Shown here one piece after another: positions 28,700 to 37,979 of a stretch of 64,000 nt of DNA. Made by a program: the position numbers and the translations under genes. Origin of the DNA: Wolbachia endosymbiont (group B) of Hofmannophila pseudospretella (GTDB taxonomy: Bacteria > Pseudomonadota > Alphaproteobacteria > Rickettsiales > Anaplasmataceae); assembly GCF_964028515.1 (NCBI RefSeq), contig NZ_OZ034788.1:1550001-1614000 (forward strand), given 5' to 3'. How positions within the stretch are numbered: the stretch's first letter is position 1; every line of letters starts with the position of its first letter. The notes under the pieces were generated by a model. It did not search any database and had not been told where the DNA came from. It was given only the letters and a program-made list of their open reading frames with translations.

Positions 28700-29620
28700 A
28701 ATATGATTTGCTCTAAAATTTTTTTCATTACGATTTTTCTATTAAACTTTAATAGAGCTTAACGTGTTTACAATATACCCAGGTGAGAGATTTTCCATCT
28801 ATAAGAAGTAGCCACAAAATGCTGCATTAGTAAAACTATTAATAATAATTGTTTGTGAATTAAGTGCTTTAGATTCGGGATTACATAGATTTTTGGCAGT
28901 TTAAGCCATTTTAGATTGGAAAATGAAATCTCATTAAGCTGAGAAGTGGGCTACTGTAGAGGAGTTTAACATAATTTAAGGTTACAAGTCAAGCAAACTA
29001 CTATAATATCATAAAAGGCTGCTCCTTGGCTGATTTTGAGTGTTTCTTAGTTTAGAGGAAAAACCTATTATTATAAATAATAAAAATAAGGTATATAATA
29101 ATACCCTATTTATATTTTTCATTCTTATTTATTCTTTAACCCTTGTAGATAGCTCTCTAAAAAAAGATCTGAGACAGGAAACGTTAAATTCTTTTTAAAA
29201 AATTTTCTTTACAAGGCATGAAAATCGTGTTAAACTTACATGTAAGTTTCTTTCGTGATAGTAAGACTACTGAAAATACCTTTTAGTTGAGTTTAGAGTT
29301 GTTTTATAAGCGATCTTTAATCAGGTGGCTACTGCTTTACTTAAAAATTGTAGCTAGCTTTAAAACGTAGGTTTTCTCCTTATAGTTATTAAATTTCTGT
29401 TTTGCTTATAATATAAATGTCCTAACAATTAAATTACAATATGTATTCCGTTCAAGATTTCAGCCAATTTGGGAGTATTCCAGAAAAAGAGGATATGATT
29501 TGTTTGATAGGGGTTCTTTGGATATAGGTGAAAGAATGTACCTAAAATTACAGAAATGGATCATTTTTTTCTATTGAGCTTTTTCTGCATCTAAAACCTA
29601 TGTACCGCTTAATAGTTCAG
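28700..29620. other. ~920-bp noncoding stretch
   Basis: No supported gene. It holds one 18-bp perfect palindrome (listed separately). A short start MYSVQDFSQFGSIPEKE at 29442 shifts frame and continues GYDLFDRGSLDIGERMYLKL to about 29577, which may be a tiny decayed gene. The rest is AT-rich, with several TATAAT-like words. Confidence 0.45.
29232..29249. promoter_or_regulatory. 18-bp perfect palindrome
   Basis: AAACTTACATGTAAGTTT is fully symmetric. It lies in noncoding DNA 457 bp before the ATPase gene. It could be an operator for a dimeric HTH regulator; no direct evidence. Confidence 0.45.
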
Positions 29621-29623
29621 AAT

Positions 29624-29713
29624 GGAGACAAAGATCTAAATTTATTTATTTACGTCTCCAATTTTATCTAGTATAACGGAGACAAAGATTTATATTTTGT
29701 GTTTTATGTCTCC
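29624..29713 (+). promoter_or_regulatory. Two tandem hairpins overlapping the ATPase start
   Basis: GGAGACAAAGAT ... GTCTCC occurs twice: 29624-29659 and 29678-29713, 54 bp apart. In each, GGAGAC pairs with GTCTCC around a ~24-base AT-rich loop. The second copy covers the ATG at 29706. There is no normal ribosome site before that ATG, so the stem may control translation, or the unit may be a decayed repeat. Confidence 0.55.
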
Positions 29714-31124
29714 ATTATTTATTGGTAGAAAAACTGAGTTAAAACAACTACTGGAGCTTACAGAAAAAAATACTGCATCTTTTGTAGTAGTCAAAGGAAG
29801 GCGTCGTATAGGAAAAAGTCGTTTAATTCAAGAGTTTGGTAAGTATTTTGAACAATATTACTCCTTTATAGGTTTGCCACCAGAAAAGCATACTACAATG
29901 TCCTACCAACTTAATGAATTTTCTAGACAAGTTGCTAGACAATTTAATACATCTTTTGCTAGGTATGATGACTGGAGCGATTTACTATGGGCAGTTGGTG
30001 AACGTCTACTATCAGGAAAAACATTATTGCTGTTTGATGAAATTTCTTGGATGGGCTCAAAAGATCCAACCTTTTTAGGCAAAATAAAAAATTTTTGGGA
30101 TACGCAGCTAAAAAATAATAACAAGCTAATTTTCGTTGTTTGTGGATCAGCTTCATCATGGATCGAGAAAAATATACTTAGTAGTACTGGTTTCGTAGGG
30201 AGAATATCGTTAACTTTAACACTCGGAGAATTATCACTTTCTGATTGCAATGAATTTTGGCCAAAAAATATTTCAGCATATGAAAAGTTCAAGGTGCTTG
30301 CAGTAACTGGCGGAATTCCAAAGTATTTAGAAGAGGTAAATTTTAAGCATAGCGCTGAAGAAAATATTAAAAGGCTTTGTTTTAGAAAAGGTGGGTTTTT
30401 AGTTGAAGAATTTAATCAAATATTCTCAGATTTATTCATGCGAAAAACGGCTTTTTATAAGCAAATAGTCAGAGCTCTTTCTACTGGAGCTAAAGAACAA
30501 GAAGAAATTTGTGCTACTTTAAATATCGTAAGACATGGACGCATTTCTGAGTATCTACATGAGCTTGAGCTTGCTGGTTTTATTGCAAAAGATCATACTT
30601 GGAGTATAAAAACTGGTACTGATTCACGACTCAGGAGATACAGACTTCAAGATAATTATTTAAGGTTTTATCTAAAATATATCGAAAAAGATCTAGGGAA
30701 AATTAGTCGTGACACCTATTCTATAGGGTTCTTACCAGAGTGGTATACAATTATTGGGCTTCAATTTGAAAATTTGGTGCTGAACAATAGAAAGAGCATA
30801 CATAATATCTTAGGGATTGATGGAATAATAAGCGAGAATCCATTTTTTCAGAAAAGAACACGTAATAGTGCAGGTTGTCAAATTGATTATATGATTCAAA
30901 CGAAGTTTAACACTCTCTACATTTGCGAAATCAAATTTTCAAAAGATAAAATTGGTCATTCAATAATACAAGAGGTACAAAAGAAAATAGATGCACTAAA
31001 TCGTCCAAAAGGCTTTTCATGTCGTCCAGTCCTTATCCACGTTAATGATGTAAGTGATGATGTTATAGATAGTGATTACTTTTCACACATAATTGATTTT
31101 GGAAAATTATTAAATTGTAAGTAA
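29706..31124 (+). CDS. AAA ATPase with C-terminal DUF234-type nuclease-like domain
   Basis: A 472-aa protein of the ATPase_2/DUF234 group. Walker A VVKGRRRIGKSRL (G31, GKS at 36-38), Walker B-like TLLLFDEISWMG, sensor VCGSASSWIEK. A winged-helix region follows, then a C-terminal PD-(D/E)XK-like motif, QIDYMIQTKFNTLYICEIKF (D ... E-x-K). Members are widespread in bacteria and archaea, and their role is poorly known. ATG 29706 is preferred over TTG 29697. It may be a chromosomal or phage cargo gene; the next gene starts 70 bp later on the same strand. Confidence 0.85.
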   Translation: MSPLFIGRKTELKQLLELTEKNTASFVVVKGRRRIGKSRLIQEFGKYFEQYYSFIGLPPEKHTTMSYQLNEFSRQVARQFNTSFARYDDWSDLLWAVGERLLSGKTLLLFDEISWMGSKDPTFLGKIKNFWDTQLKNNNKLIFVVCGSASSWIEKNILSSTGFVGRISLTLTLGELSLSDCNEFWPKNISAYEKFKVLAVTGGIPKYLEEVNFKHSAEENIKRLCFRKGGFLVEEFNQIFSDLFMRKTAFYKQIVRALSTGAKEQEEICATLNIVRHGRISEYLHELELAGFIAKDHTWSIKTGTDSRLRRYRLQDNYLRFYLKYIEKDLGKISRDTYSIGFLPEWYTIIGLQFENLVLNNRKSIHNILGIDGIISENPFFQKRTRNSAGCQIDYMIQTKFNTLYICEIKFSKDKIGHSIIQEVQKKIDALNRPKGFSCRPVLIHVNDVSDDVIDSDYFSHIIDFGKLLNCK

Positions 31125-31193
31125 TGGTTTTTCTGACTTAAAAATAGTGTCTTTTTAGTTTTTATGTTTATTCTTAACTTATAGAGGTTGCTT

Positions 31194-32045
31194 ATGACTG
31201 ATACTTTAACTTTAAAAGAGGGAGATATTGAAACTACTGCTTTTGATAATAGCAATTTTACTAGAGTATTACACGATGGAGAATGGTGGTACGTAATAAC
31301 AGAAGTAATAGCTTTTCTGACAGGTAGTAAGAACCCATCTGACTATCTAAAAAAGATAAAAAGCAGAGATATAGGGCTCTCTGAAGGATGGGGACAATTT
31401 GTCACCCCCCTTGAAATTAAAACAAAAGGTGGTAAACAGAATGTTAATTGTACAAATGTTGAGGGGTTATTTCGTATTTTGCAGTCTATTCCTTCCAAAA
31501 GAGTTGAACAATTTAAACGCTGGCTTGCAAAAGTTGGATATGAAAGGCTATAAGAATATGAAAACCCTGAACTTGCACTCAAACGAATCTATGCCGATTA
31601 TGCTGCAAAAGGGTACCCTCAGGAATGGATACAAAAGAGAATAGAGTCGATAGCTGTCAGAAATCAACTAACAAAAGAATGGGGTAACAGAAATATATCT
31701 GACCACAATAATAAGCATATTGAAGGTAGAGAATACGCAATATTGACAGACGTAATTTCTGAGGGAACGTTTGGAGTAAAAACAAAGCACCATAAGGAAA
31801 TAAAAGGCTTGAGGAAACAACCACTAAGAGACCATATGACACCAATTGAATTAATTTTTAACATGCTAGGAGAACAGGCTACCATTGATGAAATAAAAGA
31901 TAAAGATGCACAGGGCTATAATAAAAATTTAGAGGCGGCAAAGGAAGGAGGTAAGAACGCAGGCACAGCAAGAGAGGCATTCGAAAAAGCTAGAGGTGTG
32001 AAAGTCGTTTCTTCAGATAACTTTTTAAAGAGGATTAAAGATTAA
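31194..32045 (+). pseudogene. Bro-N / DinD-like protein with one in-frame stop
   Basis: A single frame from ATG 31194 (ribosome site AGAGG) reads a Bro-N domain (FTRVLHDGEWWYVITEVIAF, NVEGLFRILQSIPSKRVEQF). It then hits TAA at 31551-31553, where the family has a coding residue, and continues unbroken: EYENPELALKRIYADYAAKG, LTKEWGNR, ILTDVISEGTFGVKTK, LRDHMTPIELIFNMLGE. The whole matches DNA-damage-inducible protein D-like antirepressors. One CAA-to-TAA change would explain the stop. The remaining frame is clean, so the mutation looks recent. Confidence 0.85.
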
Positions 32046-32065
32046 AGTTCTCATACCAAAATCCA

Positions 32066-32479
32066 TTACTGACCGAACAAATAAGAAACATTACAAACTC
32101 GTTTAATAGTAGTACTGGAAATATTGACAATAAAATTACACAAAACATCTTCAAGTAAACCTATGGTATCGTAGATACTATTGCGTAAAGTATTGTATTT
32201 GATATATTGCCACAACCTTTCAACAGGATTCAGTTCCGGTGAATAAGGAGGCAAGTATATGATGGTAATGTTTTCCTGAATTTTCAAACTTTTTGATCTA
32301 TGCCAACTTGCACAATCCATTACAAGAAAGGCTTCTTTCGTGCCTAAATCTTTCGACATCTGCTCCAGAAATATATTCATACAATCAGTGTTTACATATG
32401 GAGCAAGTAGGCTAATTTTCTTACCACTTCTTGGATTTACCGCACTGTAGATATAGAAATTTTGTCTACCAATTTTCAT
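32066..32479 (-). CDS. IS630 transposase ORF B, copy 2
   Basis: 137 aa, same protein sequence as the ORF B frames at 21772 and 44824; DDE core with MDCASWH and PPYSPELNPVE. Confidence 0.92.
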   Translation of the reverse strand: MKIGRQNFYIYSAVNPRSGKKISLLAPYVNTDCMNIFLEQMSKDLGTKEAFLVMDCASWHRSKSLKIQENITIIYLPPYSPELNPVERLWQYIKYNTLRNSIYDTIGLLEDVLCNFIVNISSTTIKRVCNVSYLFGQ

Positions 32480-32552
32480 TTTAACCTGTGTTCTGACCCC
32501 TTTTTTAAACCATCCGTGTCCGATTTTTGAATGAGTTCCAAATCGTGATTCA

Positions 32553-33071
32553 TCAAAAAAATACCTCCTTTTCAGGGTGGGAATTGACTATTTTATTGAA
32601 GTATTTTTTAAACTCTTCTTGCTTGTTTTTATCTTGTTTATGGTGAATTGGCCTCGGTGTTATGTAAGAAAACTTCATCCTTTGTATCTCACGGTGCACT
32701 GTTGATTTGCTAATGTTTAGGCCAAATTCCTCTGAGATTTTTATTTGCACTTCCTTAATAGTAATATTTGGATTTCTTTCTACCCATATTTCAATTTGCT
32801 CACGTTGATTTTTGTTTAATTTGCTTTTTCTTCGCCGCTGAGACGGGGAAAATAATCTTTCTACTCTACCAAATTTTAGATGCTTTATCCATTCAGTCAA
32901 AGCAGTCCTTGAAATTTTACATATTCTTGCCACAGCGCTTATACTACTTTCTTTTCCTGCTATCACCGCTTGTAACTTTTTTGAAACATATGCGTTATTT
33001 CTGACCTTTTTTAACATTTCTTTCGCCAAATTTACAACTTTTTCGTCTAATAGTTTTGACCTTAATGCCAT
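32553..33071 (-). CDS. IS630 transposase ORF A, copy 2
   Basis: 172 aa, same protein sequence as the ORF A frames at 22259 and 45311: two HTH modules ending at PEKEVFF before the slippage run. Confidence 0.92.
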   Translation of the reverse strand: MALRSKLLDEKVVNLAKEMLKKVRNNAYVSKKLQAVIAGKESSISAVARICKISRTALTEWIKHLKFGRVERLFSPSQRRRKSKLNKNQREQIEIWVERNPNITIKEVQIKISEEFGLNISKSTVHREIQRMKFSYITPRPIHHKQDKNKQEEFKKYFNKIVNSHPEKEVFF

Positions 33072-33152
33072 TTATACCTCTCTATTTTATCTACTTTAGT
33101 ATCACTTCTTTCCCATTATTGTCTATCTGTTCTTTATATAGTGGGAATTGGT

Positions 33153-33251
33153 ATAACCATAAAACGTTGGCAAATATACACAGGTAGGAAGGCAATTCTT
33201 TCTGGTACTGACAAAACTTTTGCACAAATTCAAGAAGAAAAACAGCAATAA
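33153..33251 (+). pseudogene. C-terminal remnant of an unknown phage gene
   Basis: Directly after IS630 copy 2 an open frame without a start reads KRWQIYTGRKAILSGTDKTF, then AQIQEEKQQ and stops at 33249-33251, 13 bp before the next start. It looks like the tail end of a phage gene whose front was lost at the insertion. I do not recognise the family. Confidence 0.4.
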
Positions 33252-33264
33252 AGGGGCAAAAAAA

Positions 33265-33744
33265 GTGGAAAAGATCACACAAACGGAATGGGCAAAAGAA
33301 CTAGGAGTTTCAAAGCAATATGTCTGTTATTTAGTAAAAAAAGGAATAGTTGAGTTGGAGGATGGTTTGATCAATAGAGAGCAAGCAAATGAAGCGGTAG
33401 CAGCAATAAGAGATCCAAGTCAGCCACTGAGGAGGAAAAATCCAGAAAACGAAAATACAAGTAACCTTTCCACAATGTTGCTTAAAACTCGAATAAAAAA
33501 TGAAATGGAACGAGGTAAACTACTTGAGGCGAAAGCTAAGGCTGAGATAGGAGAACTTGTAGCAGTAGAGGAAGTAAAGCGCGATGCATTTAACGTAGCA
33601 AGAGTTGTCCGTAATAATTTGCTTAATATTCCAAATAGAGTTTCAGCACTACTTGCATCACTGAGTGACACTGAAAAGATTCATATGGCGCTAACTGAAG
33701 AGATTACAAACTCATTACAAGAATTATCTAATATTAAGTTTTAA
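33265..33744 (+). CDS. Probable small terminase / DNA-packaging protein
   Basis: 159 aa from GTG 33265 (ribosome site AAGGGG); a TTG at 33220 would overlap the previous remnant and is less likely. The N-terminal HTH reads TQTEWAKELGVSKQYVCYLV. A helical region follows with KTRIKNEMERGKLLEAKAKA and a charged C-terminal helix. HTH plus helical oligomerisation region fits a small terminase subunit, and the large terminase is two genes downstream. The family name is inferred from fold and position. Confidence 0.7.
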   Translation: MEKITQTEWAKELGVSKQYVCYLVKKGIVELEDGLINREQANEAVAAIRDPSQPLRRKNPENENTSNLSTMLLKTRIKNEMERGKLLEAKAKAEIGELVAVEEVKRDAFNVARVVRNNLLNIPNRVSALLASLSDTEKIHMALTEEITNSLQELSNIKF

Positions 33745-33747
33745 ATA

Positions 33748-35229
33748 ATGTCTGCTAACTTAAGTTTAGAATTAATAAAGTGTCTCATTAATCAGCAAGG
33801 AGTGGATGTAAATGTTAGAGGATTAAATGGAAAGACACCGCTACATTATGCAGTAGAAATTAACGAGCTTAGTATGGTTGCACTCTTACTGAACAGAAAA
33901 AATATTAATCCACTAATCACTGATGATGATGGTAAAAGTGCGCTCTCTTGTGCAAGAGAAGAAATATTACAAGCGCTAATTAATAATAAATACGGATCAG
34001 AGGAAGATAGTTTGCTTTACTTAGCTGCGATGTTGAATGAAGCAAATGCTGTAAGGTTTTTACTCAACAAAGGGGTTAATGTTAATGAGCAGAATGCTTT
34101 ACTACATACACCGTTACACTTAGCGGCAGGAGCTGGGCATGAACAAATAGTAGAAATTTTAATTAGAGAAGGAAATGCGGACAAAGATGTTCTTGATGCG
34201 AGAAATCATGCAGCAATTCATTATGCAGTAAACAACAAGAAGCTAGGAGTAGTAAAATTACTTTCAAATCTTGGTGCGAATGTTAATGTAGTTGGCAGCG
34301 GCAGAAATGCAATGAAATTATCTTCTTTGCACGTAGCTATAAGTAGTAGTAATTACGACGAAAGGGACTTATGTTTAGATATTGTAAGATGCTTAATAAA
34401 TGTTCCTAATGCTGGGGTTAACTTACAAGATTATGAAAATAAAACGCCACTACATTATGCTGAAAGGCTGAAAACAATAGAAGTTTTACTAACGCGAGAA
34501 GATATAGATCCTTTAATTAAGGATGATAATGGCAAGACACCATTTTGTTATGCAAAAGAAGCAAATAGATTAGATATAGTAAAGATTTTAGCAAGTAATA
34601 GATACGGAGCTGATAAAAACAGTTTGCTTCATTTAGCTGCCAGAAAAGGATATGAAGACCTAATAGACGGTATTCTTGGTGAAGGAGTTGAAATAGATGC
34701 TGTAGATGAGAGTGGAAAAACGGGAATTTATGTTGCTGTAAAGCATGGTCACTTTAACGTAGTAAAGTTGTTGCTAAAGAGAGGAGCAGATGCCACGGAT
34801 GTTTTTCAGTATGCAATAATAACGAACAACGCAAAATTAATAAAATTACTGAGCAAAGAGAAGGAAATAGTGTTATTTGGAAGACAGAAGAACTTTCCAA
34901 CATTTCATTTATTGAGCAATAAATATTTTGAAGAAAGGAAAATAGCAGACAAAAAAATAAAGAAATATATCAATATCGTCTGTGTTTCTATAACAGTATG
35001 TGCAATAGTGATAGTGGGAATTTACCCTAACATTATAGCTGCGGTAATGGTGGGAATAGTTGCGCTCATAGCTGCAATAGCAATGAGTAATTTAACTCAG
35101 AAGTACATAGAAGAAGCACTTGAAAAGAAAATGTTTATTGAACTCGAAAGTGAGAAAACAAGTGAGTGCAGTTCTATTTTAAGTGATGTTGAGGTATCAT
35201 CTAATGATGGTGAAGAGCTAGCGATATGA
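33748..35229 (+). CDS. Ankyrin-repeat protein with C-terminal membrane segments, inside the packaging module
   Basis: 493 aa. About ten ankyrin repeats (KTPLHYAVE, TPLHLAAGAGHEQIVEIL, SLLHLAARKGYEDLI, KTGIYVAVKHGHFNVVKLLL) fill residues 1-390. Two hydrophobic segments follow (INIVCVSITVCAIVIVGI and AAVMVGIVALIAAIAM) with an acidic tail. It starts 3 bp after the small terminase candidate, and its stop overlaps the large terminase start (ATGA), so it is embedded in the head operon. That position is unusual for a likely host-directed protein; it may be carried as a moron gene. Confidence 0.9.
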   Translation: MSANLSLELIKCLINQQGVDVNVRGLNGKTPLHYAVEINELSMVALLLNRKNINPLITDDDGKSALSCAREEILQALINNKYGSEEDSLLYLAAMLNEANAVRFLLNKGVNVNEQNALLHTPLHLAAGAGHEQIVEILIREGNADKDVLDARNHAAIHYAVNNKKLGVVKLLSNLGANVNVVGSGRNAMKLSSLHVAISSSNYDERDLCLDIVRCLINVPNAGVNLQDYENKTPLHYAERLKTIEVLLTREDIDPLIKDDNGKTPFCYAKEANRLDIVKILASNRYGADKNSLLHLAARKGYEDLIDGILGEGVEIDAVDESGKTGIYVAVKHGHFNVVKLLLKRGADATDVFQYAIITNNAKLIKLLSKEKEIVLFGRQKNFPTFHLLSNKYFEERKIADKKIKKYINIVCVSITVCAIVIVGIYPNIIAAVMVGIVALIAAIAMSNLTQKYIEEALEKKMFIELESEKTSECSSILSDVEVSSNDGEELAI

Positions 35230-37052
35230 TATATGCTACATCTTTTTCTGAAGGTTTAAAGCCAGATCCACTACTTAAAGTGTCAGAGTGGGCGAATGAG
35301 TATCGAGTTTTAGCGCCAACTGCAGCATCAGAGCCAGGTAAATGGAGAACAGAAAGAACTCCTTATTTAAAAGAAATCATGGATTCACTTTCTCCGTCCT
35401 CACCAGCAGAAAAAGTAGTATTCATGAAAGGAGCGCAGATTGGAGGAACAGAAGCTGGTAACAATTGGATAGGCTATATTATAGATCAGACTCCTGGTCC
35501 AATGTTAGTTGTGCAGCCAACAGTTGAAATGGGAAAGCGTTGGTCAAAAGGAAGATTTGCGCCGTTAATAGAGAGTATGCCATGTTTAAAGAGTAAAGTA
35601 AAAGACCCAAGGTCAAGAGACTCAGGCAATACTGTACAAAGTAAGGAATTTCCAGGTGGAATAGTAGTAATAACCGGAGCAAATAGCAGTGTAGGACTTC
35701 GTTCTATGCCAGTAAAATATCTCTTTCTTGATGAGATAGATGCATATCCAGGAGATTCAGGAGGAGAAGGAGATCCAGTTTTACTCAGCATAGCTCGTAC
35801 CAATACATTTGCACGGCGAAAGATTTTTTTAGTATCAACACCAACGATTCATGGAATAAGCAGAATTGAGAAGGAATTTGAAGCAACAGATAAGAGATAT
35901 TTTTTTGTACCATGTCCGCATTGTAATTACTATCAAGTTCTAAAATGGTCACAAATAAAATGGGAAAACAACGACTCAAGAACAGCACATTATGTCTGCA
36001 CTGAATGTAGCGGCAAAATAGAAAATCATCAAAAGACAGAGATGCTTGAGCGTGGAGAATGGAGAGCTACAGAGGCAAAAGAAGGGGAGAAAAAAGGATT
36101 TCATCTTTCAAGTCTTTATAGCCCAGTTGGTTGGTATAGTTGGCAACAAGCAGTAGAAGATTTTCTTCATGCAAAAGAAAGTGAACAATTACTAAAAGTA
36201 TGGATAAATACTACGCTTGGAGAAACTTGGGTAGATAAAGGAGAAGTACCTGATTGGAAGCAATTATTTAACAGGAGAGAATTTTTTCAGATTGGCACAG
36301 TACCAAGGAGAGAAGTGGTACTTACTGCAGGAGTAGATGTCCAAAAAGATCGTCTAGAGGTGGAAGTTGTAGCATGGGGAAAAAGCCGTGAAAGTTGGTC
36401 AATAGACTACCGAGTATTTGAAGGAGATACAGGAGGTGGAGAAGTATGGGGAAAACTTTCGGAGCTTCTGAGTCATCATTTTATCGGTGAAAATGGGCTT
36501 GAATATATGATAAGCATGATGGCAGTAGATGCTGGATATGCAACGCAAGAAGTATACAACTGGGTAAGAGGTCATCAAGGATCTGGAAGAGTAATGGCAG
36601 TTAAAGGTGTAAATAAAGCCCTAGTGCCACTTAGCAGCCCAAGTAGAGTTGATATAACAGTTGGTGGTCAAAAGCTAAAAAGAGGAATAAAGCTCTGGCC
36701 AGTAGGAGTATCGATATTAAAGTCAGAGCTTTTTCAGCTACTTAATATTTTAAAAGAAGAAGAGAAAGTGCCAGCAGGATATTGTCATTTTCCTGAGTAT
36801 GCACCCGAATATTTTAAGCAGTTAACGGCAGAGCAATTAGTCAGTAAGGTAGTAAAAGGATACACCAAACAGGAGTGGCAAAAGGTAAGAGAAAGAAATG
36901 AAGTGCTAGACTGCCGAATTTACGCAAGAGCAGCATCTATTGCGCTTGGAATCGATCGTTGGCCAGAGAGTAAATGGAATAGTTTAAGTGAAAAGCCAGA
37001 AAGCAAAAAACCTAAAAAAGTGAGACAAAGCAAATGGTTGAATGAGAAGTAA
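35226..37052 (+). CDS. Phage WO large terminase (GpA family)
   Basis: 608 aa, normal length for GpA-type large terminases that cut and pump phage DNA into the prohead. ATPase region with EKVVFMKGAQIGGTEAGNNW (Walker A-like) and KYLFLDEIDAYPGDSGGEGD (Walker B). A zinc finger-like patch (CPHCNYYQ ... CTECSG) and a nuclease part (AGVDVQKDRLEVEVVAWG, MAVDAGYATQEVY) with acidic residues follow. Intact. Overlaps the ankyrin gene by 4 bp. Confidence 0.95.
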   Translation: MIYATSFSEGLKPDPLLKVSEWANEYRVLAPTAASEPGKWRTERTPYLKEIMDSLSPSSPAEKVVFMKGAQIGGTEAGNNWIGYIIDQTPGPMLVVQPTVEMGKRWSKGRFAPLIESMPCLKSKVKDPRSRDSGNTVQSKEFPGGIVVITGANSSVGLRSMPVKYLFLDEIDAYPGDSGGEGDPVLLSIARTNTFARRKIFLVSTPTIHGISRIEKEFEATDKRYFFVPCPHCNYYQVLKWSQIKWENNDSRTAHYVCTECSGKIENHQKTEMLERGEWRATEAKEGEKKGFHLSSLYSPVGWYSWQQAVEDFLHAKESEQLLKVWINTTLGETWVDKGEVPDWKQLFNRREFFQIGTVPRREVVLTAGVDVQKDRLEVEVVAWGKSRESWSIDYRVFEGDTGGGEVWGKLSELLSHHFIGENGLEYMISMMAVDAGYATQEVYNWVRGHQGSGRVMAVKGVNKALVPLSSPSRVDITVGGQKLKRGIKLWPVGVSILKSELFQLLNILKEEEKVPAGYCHFPEYAPEYFKQLTAEQLVSKVVKGYTKQEWQKVRERNEVLDCRIYARAASIALGIDRWPESKWNSLSEKPESKKPKKVRQSKWLNEK

Positions 37053-37053
37053 G

Positions 37054-37278
37054 ATGTACAGCGAAGAGTATTTAATTCAAGTCGAAGAAGCGATAAAGAA
37101 ACTACAAAACGGAGAGCGAGTAGTATCAATTGCATATGGTGACCATGTGGTGAGATATGCTGAAGTTCAGACAAATGACTTGCTGAATTTACGGCAACGT
37201 ATTAAGGCTGAACTGAAAGTTGCAGGTATGAAGCCTAAACGAAAGATTATTTTTGCAACAAATAAAGGAGTTATATGA
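37054..37278 (+). CDS. gpW-like head-tail joining protein
   Basis: 74 aa (from ATG 37054; an ATG at 37042 overlaps the terminase). It has the small gpW pattern VEEAIKKLQNGERVVSIAYG followed by LLNLRQRIKAEL. gpW proteins join the head to the tail in lambda-like phages. Its stop overlaps the lysozyme start. Confidence 0.8.
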   Translation: MYSEEYLIQVEEAIKKLQNGERVVSIAYGDHVVRYAEVQTNDLLNLRQRIKAELKVAGMKPKRKIIFATNKGVI

Positions 37279-37979
37279 GGGAAAATTTTCTGAGAAAAGT
37301 TGTAAAAGAGGAATATTCTGAATTTTTAGAGCAATTAAAAACTTTCATAAAACTATGGGACAATAGAGAGAGTTCAGTAAATGGAATAATAGATTTGTCA
37401 CATTGGCAAGAAAATGTGGATTTTGAGTTAGCTAAAGAGAGTGGTATAGTTGGAGTAATTCATAAGGCAACGCAAGGAACAGAGTACATAGATTCAAAAT
37501 ACAAAGAAAGAAGAAAAGAAGCTGAAGACTTGGGTCTATTATGGGGTTCATATCATTTCGGTGTAGGGGAAGATGGAAAGGATCAGGCAAATCACTTTTT
37601 GAATACAGTGGGTAAAGCTAAAAATACAATTGTTGCTCTTGATATTGAAGAGAACGAAAGTGGAAAAAATATAGAACCAAGACAAGCAGAAGATTTTATT
37701 AAAAAAGTTCAAGAAGAAACAGGGCGTTCACCTTTAGTGTATGGAGGTGCTAAATTTTTGAAAGATTTTGCCACACCAATTTTGACTAAATGTCCATTAT
37801 GGATAGCAAGATATGGAGATCAACCTGTTTTACCGCAAGGCTGGAATAAGTGGATTTTATGGCAATACACCGACGGTAAAAATGGTCCAGAGCCACATGA
37901 AGTAAGTGGAATCGGAAAATGTGACAGAAATAAATTTAACGGCACATTAAAAGAATTAAGAGAATTTTGGTTAGTATGA
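37275..37979 (+). CDS. GH25-family phage lysozyme
   Basis: 234 aa. A glycoside hydrolase family 25 fold is visible: GIIDLSHWQENVDFELAKES, GVIHKATQGTEYIDSKYKER, GSYHFG, and the acidic motif IVALDIEENES (D-x-E) expected at the active site. The end has WILWQYTDGKNGP. It should cleave peptidoglycan during lysis or entry. No signal peptide seen, so release would need another factor. Overlaps its neighbours on both sides. Confidence 0.9.
   Translation: MRENFLRKVVKEEYSEFLEQLKTFIKLWDNRESSVNGIIDLSHWQENVDFELAKESGIVGVIHKATQGTEYIDSKYKERRKEAEDLGLLWGSYHFGVGEDGKDQANHFLNTVGKAKNTIVALDIEENESGKNIEPRQAEDFIKKVQEETGRSPLVYGGAKFLKDFATPILTKCPLWIARYGDQPVLPQGWNKWILWQYTDGKNGPEPHEVSGIGKCDRNKFNGTLKELREFWLV

Larger units (their letters stand above)
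32056..33151 (-). mobile_element. IS630-family element, complete copy 2 (1096 bp)
   Basis: Same length, same terminal sequences and identical translated frames as the copies at 21.8 and 44.8 kb, with TA on each side (32054-32055 and 33152-33153). It is inserted just after the DinD-like pseudogene and in front of a phage gene remnant. Transposase frames: 32553-33071 (HTH part) and 32066-32479 (DDE part), joined at a run of seven T. Confidence 0.95.

Noticed and set aside
29442..29577. Small frame MYSVQDFSQFG... that shifts and continues
   Set aside because: Only suggestive; too short and needs a frameshift. Mentioned within the noncoding entry only.
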